Shown here: positions 16,458-24,254 of the stretch, piece after piece | How positions within the stretch are numbered: position 1 is the stretch's first letter | Layout: each line of letters begins with the position of its first letter | NCBI GenBank assembly: GCA_900542355.1 | Contig: UQNE01000018.1 | Location: 1-33,714 of the forward strand | Direction: 5' to 3' | DNA from: an uncultured Bacteroidales bacterium | GTDB taxonomy: Bacteria; Bacteroidota; Bacteroidia; Bacteroidales; Paludibacteraceae | Length of the DNA stretch: 33,714 nucleotides | Notes under the pieces: model-generated | What the model was told of the DNA's origin: nothing | What the model saw: the letters and a program-made list of their open reading frames with translations, nothing else | Databases searched by the model: none | Position numbers and translations under genes: made by a program

Positions 16458-17357
16458 TTAAAACAATTTCTCCGGATATTCCCCGGCTTTGATTAGGTTG
16501 TTGATTTTCATTACTACCTGCGGCCGGTCTTCAGCGTAGGTTACACCAAACCATTTAGATGGTGTATCCAATACCTTGCAAGTGGCTTTGCCGGCGATGA
16601 TCAAGTCGTTTACAACGGTAGGAATATAAATCTCTTTTTTTAGTTCGTTGCCGTACTTGGTCAGAAAATCGCAGAACGCCTGTTCCGAGTAGTCGAAATA
16701 CTCGGGTGTAAATCCCCACATATTCATCGATACGGGAGTGTTGGGAGCAATTTCGGTATCTACACCATCTTCGGTAAACACAATTTTATCGCCTACGGCC
16801 TCAATCTTTGTGCGTTCAACCACATCGGTCAAATAGCCGTTTGCATCAGTTGTACAAATTCCGCGACTTACACTTCCGTTCTCGCTTAGCGTATTGGCTA
16901 CTCGATAGCCCACCATACAATACTTACCTTGGGTTCCCTCAATCGTCTTCAGGTAATCTGCCAAGATTTGAAACGACTCTTTCCCATAGAAATCGTCAGC
17001 GTTGATTACGGCAAACGGTCCATTAATGATTCCTTTCGCCATCAGAACGGCGTGGTTGGTACCCCATGGCTTGGTACGCTCGGGATTGTAGGTGTAGCCG
17101 GCGGGAACTCGATCTACTGATTGAAAACAAATCTCGCAGGGGACTTTGTCTTGATACTTCGACAGCACAACACGACGGAAATCTTCTTCAAAATCTTTGC
17201 GAATAACAAATACAATCTTACCGAATCCGGCACGCAGTGCATCGAATACGCTATAGTCCATAATTGTTTCTCCGTTCGGACCCAATCCGTCAATCTGCTT
17301 CAGTCCACCATAACGACTGCCCATTCCGGCAGCCAATACAAAAAGTGTAGGTTTCAT
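16458..17357 (-). CDS. Sugar nucleotidyltransferase family protein
   Basis: A 299-residue cytoplasmic protein of the nucleotidyltransferase (Rossmann-like GT-A) fold. The N-terminal signature LAAGMGSRYGGLKQ (residues 8-21) binds NTP, the GPNGETIMDYS segment follows, and NADDFYG near residue 119 carries the metal-binding Asp. It resembles UTP-hexose-1-phosphate uridylyltransferases and related enzymes common in Bacteroidota, but the exact sugar is not clear. Its place before galE and manA suggests UDP-sugar production. It follows the yitT-like gene with a 50-nt gap. Confidence 0.85.
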   Translation of the reverse strand: MKPTLFVLAAGMGSRYGGLKQIDGLGPNGETIMDYSVFDALRAGFGKIVFVIRKDFEEDFRRVVLSKYQDKVPCEICFQSVDRVPAGYTYNPERTKPWGTNHAVLMAKGIINGPFAVINADDFYGKESFQILADYLKTIEGTQGKYCMVGYRVANTLSENGSVSRGICTTDANGYLTDVVERTKIEAVGDKIVFTEDGVDTEIAPNTPVSMNMWGFTPEYFDYSEQAFCDFLTKYGNELKKEIYIPTVVNDLIIAGKATCKVLDTPSKWFGVTYAEDRPQVVMKINNLIKAGEYPEKLF

Positions 17358-17407
17358 AGATAGTTTATAGTTTATGTTCGTTTTTGTTCATAATCTGCAT
17401 GGGGCAA

Positions 17408-18520
17408 TCACTCCTCGTTATCAATCTCGATATGCCCGTTTCTTTTTTTATGTTTGAGCCAAAGTCCATATACTTCCGAGCAGTCGCCTGCCGTGGTAAA
17501 GGCATGTATTTTGTTGGTTTGCATAAATTTCATCAGTGCCGAGAACTCATCCTGTGTGAGCAGGGTCTGTATCTCGATATATTCATCATCGCTATAGCCG
17601 CCCGTTACCTTATATAAGGAGCACCCGCGCACGAGATCATCTATTATGTAACGGCGTATCTTCTCATAGTCGGTCGATATGATACATACGCGCTTACGGC
17701 GATTGAATGTAGCGGAGAAGTAGTTGATAACCAGTCCGTTGATCCAGGTTCCGATTAGTCCGATGACCACCATTCTAAAGTCGTTAATCAAGAATGCCGA
17801 GCAGCATATCAGTGCACCGCCTATCGACACAGAAACACCAATATCAAAATGGAGATATTTGTTGATGATCTTTGCCAAAATATCCAAGCCGCCGGTCGAG
17901 GCATTGATTCTGAACTCAATCGCTTGGCATACCGAGAGCAGGAATACAAAGCAAACTAAGTCAAACCACACATCACCCATACCTAACCCCGCAGACATCA
18001 CCGAATCCTTTACTTGCTCCAACACCTCTCCGCTGCGGCTGAGCAGATAGGGATTATCGTGTGCGTCAAGTACTCTCTCGCCTACCAACAACCGTGCTTG
18101 TATATCGGGCGCGGTAATCACTTTGTGTGTCAGGTTGGTGTAGGGAAATACCCAATCCCAAAACTGTGTCAAAGGTCCCAAAATCATTGCGGTGTACACC
18201 GTCTTTGCGCCAAACTCGTTCCCAATCAACAAAAATGCCATCACGAGCAGAATGGCATTGATACCCATTACCAAATACGAGAATGTATCCGCATTGCCGC
18301 CTATGAGCGTGTTGATTACAATGCTAAGTCCCGAGATGGTACCTACAATCAAGTGGCTGGGCATCAAAAAATAATACACTGCCGCCGCACCAAGAAACAT
18401 ACCGCCGGTCATCAGCAGCAATTCTTTCCAAAACTTGCGAGTGTGCAAGGCGTGCCAAAAGGTTTGGCAAAGGTCAAGCCAATACGCTTTCGTAAGGTAC
18501 TGTTGTATGTATTCGTTCAT
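17408..18520 (-). CDS. YitT family membrane protein (DUF161/DUF2179)
   Basis: A 370-residue protein. Several hydrophobic segments (about residues 33-52, 57-73, 82-99, 184-203 and 225-262) belong to the YitT/DUF161 membrane domain; the C-terminal 100 residues (RKRVCIISTDYEKIRRYI...TGGYSDDEY) form the cytosolic DUF2179 domain. Between the first hydrophobic segments and the fourth lies a polar stretch longer than in the short YitT proteins. Its function is not established; transport is assumed. Its start is 4 nt after the lysC stop, so the two are probably translated from one message. Confidence 0.88.
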   Translation of the reverse strand: MNEYIQQYLTKAYWLDLCQTFWHALHTRKFWKELLLMTGGMFLGAAAVYYFLMPSHLIVGTISGLSIVINTLIGGNADTFSYLVMGINAILLVMAFLLIGNEFGAKTVYTAMILGPLTQFWDWVFPYTNLTHKVITAPDIQARLLVGERVLDAHDNPYLLSRSGEVLEQVKDSVMSAGLGMGDVWFDLVCFVFLLSVCQAIEFRINASTGGLDILAKIINKYLHFDIGVSVSIGGALICCSAFLINDFRMVVIGLIGTWINGLVINYFSATFNRRKRVCIISTDYEKIRRYIIDDLVRGCSLYKVTGGYSDDEYIEIQTLLTQDEFSALMKFMQTNKIHAFTTAGDCSEVYGLWLKHKKRNGHIEIDNEE

Positions 18521-18524
18521 GGTT

Positions 18525-19754
18525 TTAAGGATTTTCGCGCATTACATATCGAGCCGTGCGACGAGTGGTTTGGCTCAATAGTATGGTCTTGCCCTGTGTC
18601 TCGCGGGCAATGATTTGCGGAGTGGTTCCGCGTATGGTCAGTAGCGATAGATTGTCATTGTAGGTAACCTGATAATCTTTTCTCAGTTCTTCTATCGCTT
18701 CGTTTACATAGCGTGAGCAATCTACACATACCGAGATAGTTACGGCAGACGATTGTATGAGCGATACTTTCAATCTATGGCGATGAATGATTTCAAAGAT
18801 ACGGCTCAGACTCTCTTCCAATACAAAGGCAAAGTCTTTCGCCCGCATAGTGATGAGTATCTGATGTTTACGCCATATATATACCGGAATGTCGATAGGT
18901 CCTTTGGCTGTATCGCTGATAACCGACCCGGCTGCCATCGGGTCTGCAAATGGTTTCACATACAAGGGAATATGCTTATTCTCTAAAGGACGAATCGTTT
19001 TGGGGTGGATGATTTGCGCACCCGAATACGACAATTCTACGGCATCGTTGTAGGTCAGTTCGGGAATCAATACCGTATTCTCTACCAAGCGCGGGTCGGC
19101 ATTCAAAATCCCCGGTACATCCTTCCAAATGGTTACCGATTCGGCATCCAAGAAATTGCCCAATAGCGCAGCAGTATAGTCCGACCCCTCGCGCCCAAGA
19201 GTAGTACGCTGTCCGTTGTCGGTACCACCAATAAAACCTTGCGCTACAAAGACATGTTTCTTGCTGTTCGAAACTATCGTGCGAATAAGCGACTTAGATA
19301 TTTCTAAATCTACATTCGCATCGCGATAAGTGGCATCTGTACGCAATAGGTGCGTCATATCAATCCACTCACAATCAATACCTTGCGCACGAAGATACGC
19401 ACTTACAATAGTGGTGGAGATAATTTCGCCCCAACTGACCAATCGGTCATAACTCAAGTCGTAGTTTTGGGCATCGTATAGAGGTGGCAAAACATATATG
19501 GGAAGTATATCAGCCAAACCCAAATCGTGCAAAATAGCATGATGGTAGTCGATGAGTGCATCCCATTCTTGTTGTGCCGTGGCGGTATCGCCCGCCGTCT
19601 GTGCATTCAATACACGCTCCAAAGCATTGGTGGTTTTCCCCATCGCCGACACCACTACGACCAAGTCGCCTTGTGCCAACGATACGATATGCGCTAAGTT
19701 GCGGATTCCCTCCGCATTCCTCACCGACGCACCACCAAACTTATAGACTTGCAT
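18525..19754 (-). CDS. lysC: Aspartate kinase
   Basis: A 409-residue monofunctional aspartokinase catalysing the first step of the lysine, threonine and methionine pathway. KFGGASV (5-11) opens the kinase domain, followed by SAMGKTTNAL; GREGSDYTAALL and the YNDAVELSYSGAQIIHP segment complete the active site. ACT-type regulatory sequence starts near residue 305 (ILITMRAKDF...LIQSSAVTISVCVD), so feedback inhibition by an amino acid is expected. A perfect 14-bp palindrome lies 7 nt upstream of its ATG. It follows ribH by 33 nt. Confidence 0.93.
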   Translation of the reverse strand: MQVYKFGGASVRNAEGIRNLAHIVSLAQGDLVVVVSAMGKTTNALERVLNAQTAGDTATAQQEWDALIDYHHAILHDLGLADILPIYVLPPLYDAQNYDLSYDRLVSWGEIISTTIVSAYLRAQGIDCEWIDMTHLLRTDATYRDANVDLEISKSLIRTIVSNSKKHVFVAQGFIGGTDNGQRTTLGREGSDYTAALLGNFLDAESVTIWKDVPGILNADPRLVENTVLIPELTYNDAVELSYSGAQIIHPKTIRPLENKHIPLYVKPFADPMAAGSVISDTAKGPIDIPVYIWRKHQILITMRAKDFAFVLEESLSRIFEIIHRHRLKVSLIQSSAVTISVCVDCSRYVNEAIEELRKDYQVTYNDNLSLLTIRGTTPQIIARETQGKTILLSQTTRRTARYVMRENP

Positions 19755-19761
19755 ATTCCTG

Positions 19762-19775
19762 CAATTATATAATTG
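19762..19775. repeat. Perfect palindrome CAATTATATAATTG upstream of lysC
   Basis: A 14-nt perfect palindrome between the ribH stop and the lysC ATG. It could be an operator or part of a weak promoter (TATAATTG resembles TAnnTTTG with one mismatch). AT-rich palindromes of this length can occur by chance. Confidence 0.4.
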
Positions 19776-19787
19776 TCAATCAGGCGA

Positions 19788-20267
19788 TTAGAGGTTCGCC
19801 ATGTGGATGGCGGTTACTGCGCCTTCCACACCTTTGTTTCCTAATTTTCCGCCGGCGCGATCCAATGCCTGCTGTTTGTTCAAGGTGGTCAGCACCGAGA
19901 AAATCACGGGTACATGCCCTTGGGCATTGAGTATGGCTACGCCTTGCGTAACCGATTGGCACACATAGTCAAAGTGCGGTGTCTCACCTTGGATAACACA
20001 CCCGATGACGATAATCGCATCCATATCGGCATACTCATTGATAGTGCGTGCCGCTGCGTAGGTCAGTTCCACGGTGCCCGGCACATGGATAAGCACGATA
20101 TTATCCTCATCTACACCGTGTTTCGTCAGTGTATCCCAAGCGCCTTGAGCCATTGGGTAGGTAATATCCGAGTTCCAATCTGCCACTATAATTGCATAGC
20201 GCTGACGCTTAAGTGCGTCAGCGCCGGGCAATGTAGTAGCATCATATTTCGATAGATCAGTAGTCAT
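19788..20267 (-). CDS. ribH: 6,7-dimethyl-8-ribityllumazine synthase
   Basis: A 159-residue protein of normal length for the family, which forms 60-mers or pentamers in the cytoplasm and makes the last riboflavin precursor. The motifs are HVPGTVELTYAA (61-72), GCVIQGETPHFDYV (about 87-100) with the conserved His, and LTTLNKQQALDRAGGKLGNKG near the C-terminus. Its ATG overlaps the stop of the TPR gene (TAATG), so translation is probably coupled. No FMN riboswitch is visible upstream, since the start is inside the operon. Confidence 0.95.
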   Translation of the reverse strand: MTTDLSKYDATTLPGADALKRQRYAIIVADWNSDITYPMAQGAWDTLTKHGVDEDNIVLIHVPGTVELTYAAARTINEYADMDAIIVIGCVIQGETPHFDYVCQSVTQGVAILNAQGHVPVIFSVLTTLNKQQALDRAGGKLGNKGVEGAVTAIHMANL

Positions 20268-20962
20268 TATTCTGCTGCAATCGCGATGTATTTCTCAATA
20301 TCCTGAGCCTCTGCGGAGGTCGGGTAGTCATTCTTGATTTCCTCAAAAACCTTCTTGGCTGCCTTCTTGTCGCCTTGCTCCAGGTAAACAATTCCGGCTT
20401 TCTGCAGGCTCATAGGAGCAATCAGTTCGTTGCCCGATTTAGCGGCTGCCTCAAAAGCAGAAACGGCTTTGCCATACTCTTCCATTTCTACATAGACATC
20501 ACCGAGCAACTGCGAAGCAGCGGGAGCAATGGTCAAGTCGTTGGCAGAGAATTTCTTCAGATACTTTGCTGCGTCCTCGTATTCGCCGAGTTGATAGTAG
20601 CAAATACCTGCATACAGCGCAGCCAACTTACCCGGCTGATACATCTTGTATGAGTCTGCAATCTCTTGAAAACCAATGCATTCTGCACCATCACCATTCA
20701 GAGCCTGCTCATAATCGCCGGCCATAAAGTAAACTACGGCCTTGGCATTCTCGTTGTTGGCATCTACGGCTTTGGGTTTGAATACATACTGGTTAAGAGC
20801 AATGAGACCGCAAATCACCACTACAATGGCGGTGATAGTCCAACTCAGTGCGGCTGAGTGCTTCTCAATCCACAGACCTACGGTAGAAAGACCTTCGTTC
20901 ACTTCCTCTAAGTGCTGATCTTCCTTCTTGAATTTTTCTTCTTGTTCTTTTTTCTTTGACAT
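20267..20962 (-). CDS. TPR membrane protein (YfgM-like arrangement)
   Basis: A 231-residue protein. A charged N-terminus (KKKEQEEKFKKEDQ) is followed by one transmembrane helix (about residues 36-58, ALSWTITAIVVVICGLIALNQYV) and tetratricopeptide repeats from about 75 to the end (ALYAGICYYQLGEYEDAAKYLKKF, GNELIAPMSLQKAGIVYLEQGD). The layout is that of an inner-membrane protein with a periplasmic TPR domain. In E. coli YfgM has the same plan and works with periplasmic chaperones and the SecYEG translocon, but orthology is not shown here. It has its own promoter and is coupled to ribH. Confidence 0.85.
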   Translation of the reverse strand: MSKKKEQEEKFKKEDQHLEEVNEGLSTVGLWIEKHSAALSWTITAIVVVICGLIALNQYVFKPKAVDANNENAKAVVYFMAGDYEQALNGDGAECIGFQEIADSYKMYQPGKLAALYAGICYYQLGEYEDAAKYLKKFSANDLTIAPAASQLLGDVYVEMEEYGKAVSAFEAAAKSGNELIAPMSLQKAGIVYLEQGDKKAAKKVFEEIKNDYPTSAEAQDIEKYIAIAAE

Positions 20963-21060
20963 AATTATGTTGTTTTATTATTTTCTGTTATATTCTATCT
21001 GCTTGGGTTTGCCCTCGTTTATGCCTATAATCTTGGGCTTGCCACTTACAATATAGCGTG

Positions 21061-21091
21061 CAAAGATACTACTTTCCTGCGACATACACAA
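21061..21091 (-). promoter_or_regulatory. Promoter of the TPR-ribH unit
   Basis: Minus-strand TTG (21089-21091) and TATCTTTG (21061-21068) are separated by 20 nt, a good match to the Bacteroidota housekeeping promoter, about 100 nt upstream of the TPR start codon. Confidence 0.8.
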
Positions 21092-21253
21092 GATTTCGGT
21101 CAAAAAAAGCGTGAAAAGTAGCAAAGTGGTCCTTTTCTATGCTCGATATTCTTCAAATTCAGATAATGCTTTCTTCAAACGCCTTGTTAGCAAAATTGGA
21201 ATAATTCTGACAATTTGTTACTCTCCTTTTCTCCCTTTTTTGCAGCAGTCTTT

Positions 21254-21286
21254 GTCGAAACCTCGTCGAGACCTTATCGAGACCTA
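21254..21286. repeat. Three 11-bp tandem repeats (RTCGARACCTH)
   Basis: Units 21254-21264, 21265-21275 and 21276-21286 share TCGARACCT. The 11-bp period is close to one DNA helical turn, so the three copies face the same side. They lie about 165 nt upstream of the -33 box of the TPR gene and about 30 nt beyond the prmA terminator. Confidence 0.75.
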
Positions 21287-21318
21287 ACTTTTGCCTTTCG
21301 CCCAATTCCCAAGATAAC

Positions 21319-21354
21319 AAAAAGGTATGAAATCTCTCGAAATCATACCTTTTT
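21319..21354 (-). terminator. Terminator after prmA
   Basis: Perfect 12-bp arms (21319-21330 and 21343-21354) with A5/T5 at the stem base, giving a U-run on both strands. It lies 27 nt past the prmA stop codon. Confidence 0.85.
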
Positions 21355-21381
21355 GATAATTAGAAACATCTTGTTATCGGC

Positions 21382-22146
21382 TTAGTTTTTTGCCAATTGC
21401 AGCATGCACCACTCTCCGTCAGACTGTGTGGCGATATGCTTCAACCCTACCGCTTCTGCACCGGAGATGAGTGTCGGGCAATCAGCCTCATAAAATCCGC
21501 TTAGCCAAACCTGTCCGTCAGCATTGAGGTAGCGGGCGTAGAGTGGCATTTGCTCAAGCAAGATGTTGCGATGTATGTTCGCCAAAATGAGGTCGTACTG
21601 TCCTGCCGGTGGGGTATCGCATAGCCGTACATCGATTTTTACTCCATTTAGTGCGGCGTTTTCTTCGGTGTTGGCTACACTCTTGTCGTCTATGTCGGTT
21701 GCTACCACCGATTTTGCACCGCGCAGTGCGGCAAAAATACCCAACACCCCCGTGCCGCAACCATTATCTAATACCGATTTTCTGTTCAAATCCGCTTTCA
21801 TCAATGCCGCAATCATCATACCTGTGGTCTCGTGATGCCCCGCACCAAAAGCGCAATGTGGTATGATTTTTACCCCCATCGGCAGTTCTTCTATCGGGTG
21901 TTCTGCTTCCCAAACGGCATTCCAGTTCTCGTCTTTACACGCTTCTATCGACAGCAGTTCCACGCCCTCTGTTGCCTCGACGAGTTGCTGTAAATCAGTG
22001 CGATGCGTGTCAAGTAGGTGCGTCTGAATATAGGCATCATCGGCATCTAAGGTATCAAAACCGATGTCGAAAAGCGATTGCGTGAACAAGTCCTCTTGCC
22101 ATGGTTCGGCAAACGAGAATGCAAAATGGGCTACCGAGTATTTCAT
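21382..22146 (-). CDS. prmA: Ribosomal protein L11 methyltransferase
   Basis: A 254-residue cytoplasmic protein that would methylate lysines of ribosomal protein L11 with S-adenosylmethionine. The N-terminal substrate-binding domain (1-90) is followed by the Rossmann methyltransferase fold: AFGAGHHETT near 109, the SAM-binding DNGCGTGVLGI near 132, ATDIDDKSV near 154 and the catalytic-type NIHRNIL near 190. Members of the family often have FGTGxHxTT; here FGAGHHETT is found, a small change known in Bacteroidota. It is 29 nt after the nitroreductase gene and ends in a strong terminator. Confidence 0.93.
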   Translation of the reverse strand: MKYSVAHFAFSFAEPWQEDLFTQSLFDIGFDTLDADDAYIQTHLLDTHRTDLQQLVEATEGVELLSIEACKDENWNAVWEAEHPIEELPMGVKIIPHCAFGAGHHETTGMMIAALMKADLNRKSVLDNGCGTGVLGIFAALRGAKSVVATDIDDKSVANTEENAALNGVKIDVRLCDTPPAGQYDLILANIHRNILLEQMPLYARYLNADGQVWLSGFYEADCPTLISGAEAVGLKHIATQSDGEWCMLQLAKN

Positions 22147-22175
22147 TGCGACTGTCGTGTTGTAGGCTTATTCAA

Positions 22176-22769
22176 TCAGTTCCACCCGTTGTAGTGCACA
22201 TTCGCTACACTATATTTGTTTTTGGGTGCAGGCGACTCAGCGGGATAGCCTACTGGTACAATGCACAGTGGAATGATGTGCTCCGGCAGTTCGAGAATGC
22301 CTTGCAGTTGTGCCACGCGTTCAGCAGAGGGGTGTACGCCCGTCCAAACTGCGCCTAATCCCATGGCGTGGGCGGCAAGCAGCAGGTTTTCCGTGGCTGC
22401 GGACACATCGTTAATCCAAAAGTCCGGCAGTTCGGGAATGGCTTTCGTCAGGTCGCCGCAAGGTACAAAAGCGCAAGCGGGGTGGTTCTGACAACGAGAG
22501 TTAGGCATCTCATTACCAATGCGTTGCAGCAGCGCACTATCGGTGATTACCACAAATGCCCACGGCTGTTTGTTGATGGCAGACGGAGCCGCCATAGCAC
22601 ATTGCAAGAGGGTGTCTATCTGCGATTGCGACAGGCTCTCACCGGTAAATTGTCGCACCGAGGTGCGGGTCATAATGTTTTCGATAGGTGTCTGCATTGT
22701 GTTGTTGGGTGTTTGATTGCAGCCGACAAGTGCCACGCACATCAGCGCAAAAAAGAATACTTTTTTCAT
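22176..22769 (-). CDS. Nitroreductase family protein with lipoprotein signal
   Basis: A 197-residue protein. Residues 1-17 form a lipoprotein signal (basic MKK, hydrophobic core, lipobox ALVGC with Cys17). The rest is a nitroreductase fold: RTSVRQFTGESLSQSQID (about 35-52), AMAAPSAINKQPWAFVVI (58-75), NLLLAAHAMGLGAVWTGV and PVGYP near the C-terminus. Family members use FMN and NAD(P)H to reduce nitro compounds, quinones or other electrophiles in the cytoplasm. Export would need a different electron donor or a folded-cofactor route, so either the signal is misleading or this is an unusual envelope version. An internal start at MQTPIENIM (about residue 25) would give a cytoplasmic protein. It follows folC, and its start site is the last unit of a 14-bp repeat. 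Confidence 0.87.
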   Translation of the reverse strand: MKKVFFFALMCVALVGCNQTPNNTMQTPIENIMTRTSVRQFTGESLSQSQIDTLLQCAMAAPSAINKQPWAFVVITDSALLQRIGNEMPNSRCQNHPACAFVPCGDLTKAIPELPDFWINDVSAATENLLLAAHAMGLGAVWTGVHPSAERVAQLQGILELPEHIIPLCIVPVGYPAESPAPKNKYSVANVHYNGWN

Positions 22770-22836
22770 ATCTTTTAGTCTATTGTCTTTATTCTATCGT
22801 CCTTGTTCCATTGTCCTTACTCCATCGTCCTTACTC
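22767..22836 (-). repeat. 14-bp imperfect tandem repeat, five units, ending in the nitroreductase start codon
   Basis: On the minus strand four units (22836-22823, 22822-22809, 22808-22795, 22794-22781) fit GARYAARGACRATR; a fifth, more diverged unit (22780-22767) ends in the ATG of the nitroreductase gene. Each unit resembles a ribosome site plus start (AAGGACNATG in the first two). The array fills the whole gap from the folC stop codon. Confidence 0.85.
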
Positions 22837-24170
22837 TATCGGTACCGTTTCAATGCCGCTCCCACTACATAGTTGCTTCCGCCGATAAAGATTATATCTT
22901 CCTGATTAGCAACGGATTGTACTTTGCGCAGTGCTTCGCTTATATCCGGAATAGCCTCTGCGCGAGTATCTTCGGGATGTATGTTTTGCCAACGCCTCAG
23001 CATCTCTTCTGCAGGGATGGCACGATGTGTCTCGGGTTGTACAAAGCAGTATTTCACTTCCAATCGCTTGCCGTCTTGCACACGGGTAGTGGGCAAAAGG
23101 TGCATCACCACATCTACATCTTTATCAGAAACCATGCCAAACACGATGTGCAATGTACTTTTTTTCTCTGCTTGCAGTCGCCCGAGTTGTTCCGCCACAT
23201 AGCGCAACCCGTGCGAGTTATGCCCTGTATCACAGATAGTTAGCGGCTCTTTGGCAAGTATCTCCCAACGCCCGCGCAAGCCTGTCATCGTGCATACATT
23301 GGCAAACCCTTGTCGGATAGCCGCCGTGGTGATACGGCTGCCAATCTCGCTGTAGTTTTGCAGCACACGCAGAGCCACATAAGCCGTTTGCGTGTTCTTC
23401 TCTTGGTAGATACCGTGCAACTGACAGTTCGGCACATCCCGCATTCGGCAGCGGCGTAGGTATCCGCATTGGTCGGCAAACCAAATACGACAGTCAGTCG
23501 TCTCCAATCCGTCGCCCAAGATTCCGCATTCGGCGGCTTTCTGCAAAAACACCGGCTCTGTCTCCGGATCGGTTTCGCCCACTACACACGGTACCCCCGG
23601 CTTGATAATTCCTGCTTTTTCCGAAGCAATCTTGGGCAGTGTGTCGCCCAAAAACTCCGTGTGGTCGAACCCGATATTGGTGATTACCGAGAGCATGGGG
23701 GTGATGATGTTGGTTGAGTCTAATCGCCCGCCTAATCCCACCTCAATCACGGCTACATCTACCTGCATATCAGCGAAATAGGCAAATGCCATAGCCATAG
23801 TGGTCTCAAAAAAGGAGGGGCGTATCTCTTCCAAAAACTCCTCATTGCGGGCTACAAAATCCACCACATATTGCTCCTGGATCATCTGCCCGTTTAGGCG
23901 AATACGCTCTCTAAAATCCACCAAGTGCGGACTTGTGTACAAACCCACTTTCAGTCCCGTTGCTTGCAGCGAGGCGGCAATCAGATGGGAGGTACTGCCT
24001 TTTCCGTTGGTGCCGGCTATGTGTACCGACCGAAAGTACAAGTGCGGGTTGCCGAGATGCTCCATCAGCCGATAGGTGTTGTCCAACCCGGGCTTGTACG
24101 CAGCCGCTCCCACCAAGTGGAAAGCCGGCTGCGAGGCATATAGATACGCTAATGTTTCTTCGTAACTCAT
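22836..24170 (-). CDS. folC: Folylpolyglutamate synthase / dihydrofolate synthase
   Basis: A 444-residue Mur-ligase-type enzyme of normal length that adds glutamate to dihydropteroate or tetrahydrofolate. The ATP loop is AGTNGKGSTSHL (52-63), the substrate segment YTSPHLVDFRERI is at about 77-89, and the VGLGGRLDSTN motif near 143-153 is typical of FolC. The C-terminal domain contains ICDTGHNSHGL. It starts 84 nt after dnaE in the same direction; no promoter is evident in the gap. The following nitroreductase gene is separated only by the 14-bp repeats. Confidence 0.94.
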   Translation of the reverse strand: MSYEETLAYLYASQPAFHLVGAAAYKPGLDNTYRLMEHLGNPHLYFRSVHIAGTNGKGSTSHLIAASLQATGLKVGLYTSPHLVDFRERIRLNGQMIQEQYVVDFVARNEEFLEEIRPSFFETTMAMAFAYFADMQVDVAVIEVGLGGRLDSTNIITPMLSVITNIGFDHTEFLGDTLPKIASEKAGIIKPGVPCVVGETDPETEPVFLQKAAECGILGDGLETTDCRIWFADQCGYLRRCRMRDVPNCQLHGIYQEKNTQTAYVALRVLQNYSEIGSRITTAAIRQGFANVCTMTGLRGRWEILAKEPLTICDTGHNSHGLRYVAEQLGRLQAEKKSTLHIVFGMVSDKDVDVVMHLLPTTRVQDGKRLEVKYCFVQPETHRAIPAEEMLRRWQNIHPEDTRAEAIPDISEALRKVQSVANQEDIIFIGGSNYVVGAALKRYR

Positions 24171-24254
24171 ATATATAAGGTATCGTTTGTATGAGGTCGT
24201 GTGGTGTCGCTGACAAGGTTGCTCCGTCCTGAAAATAGTTGACCACCTTTCGCC

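Larger units (their letters stand above)
20963..21381. other. 419-nt intergenic region between prmA and the TPR gene
   Basis: It contains the TPR promoter (21061-21091), three 11-bp tandem repeats (21254-21286) and the prmA terminator (21319-21354). The stretch 21100-21300 is otherwise pyrimidine-rich on the plus strand. I see no ORF, tRNA or recognisable riboswitch in it. Confidence 0.7.
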
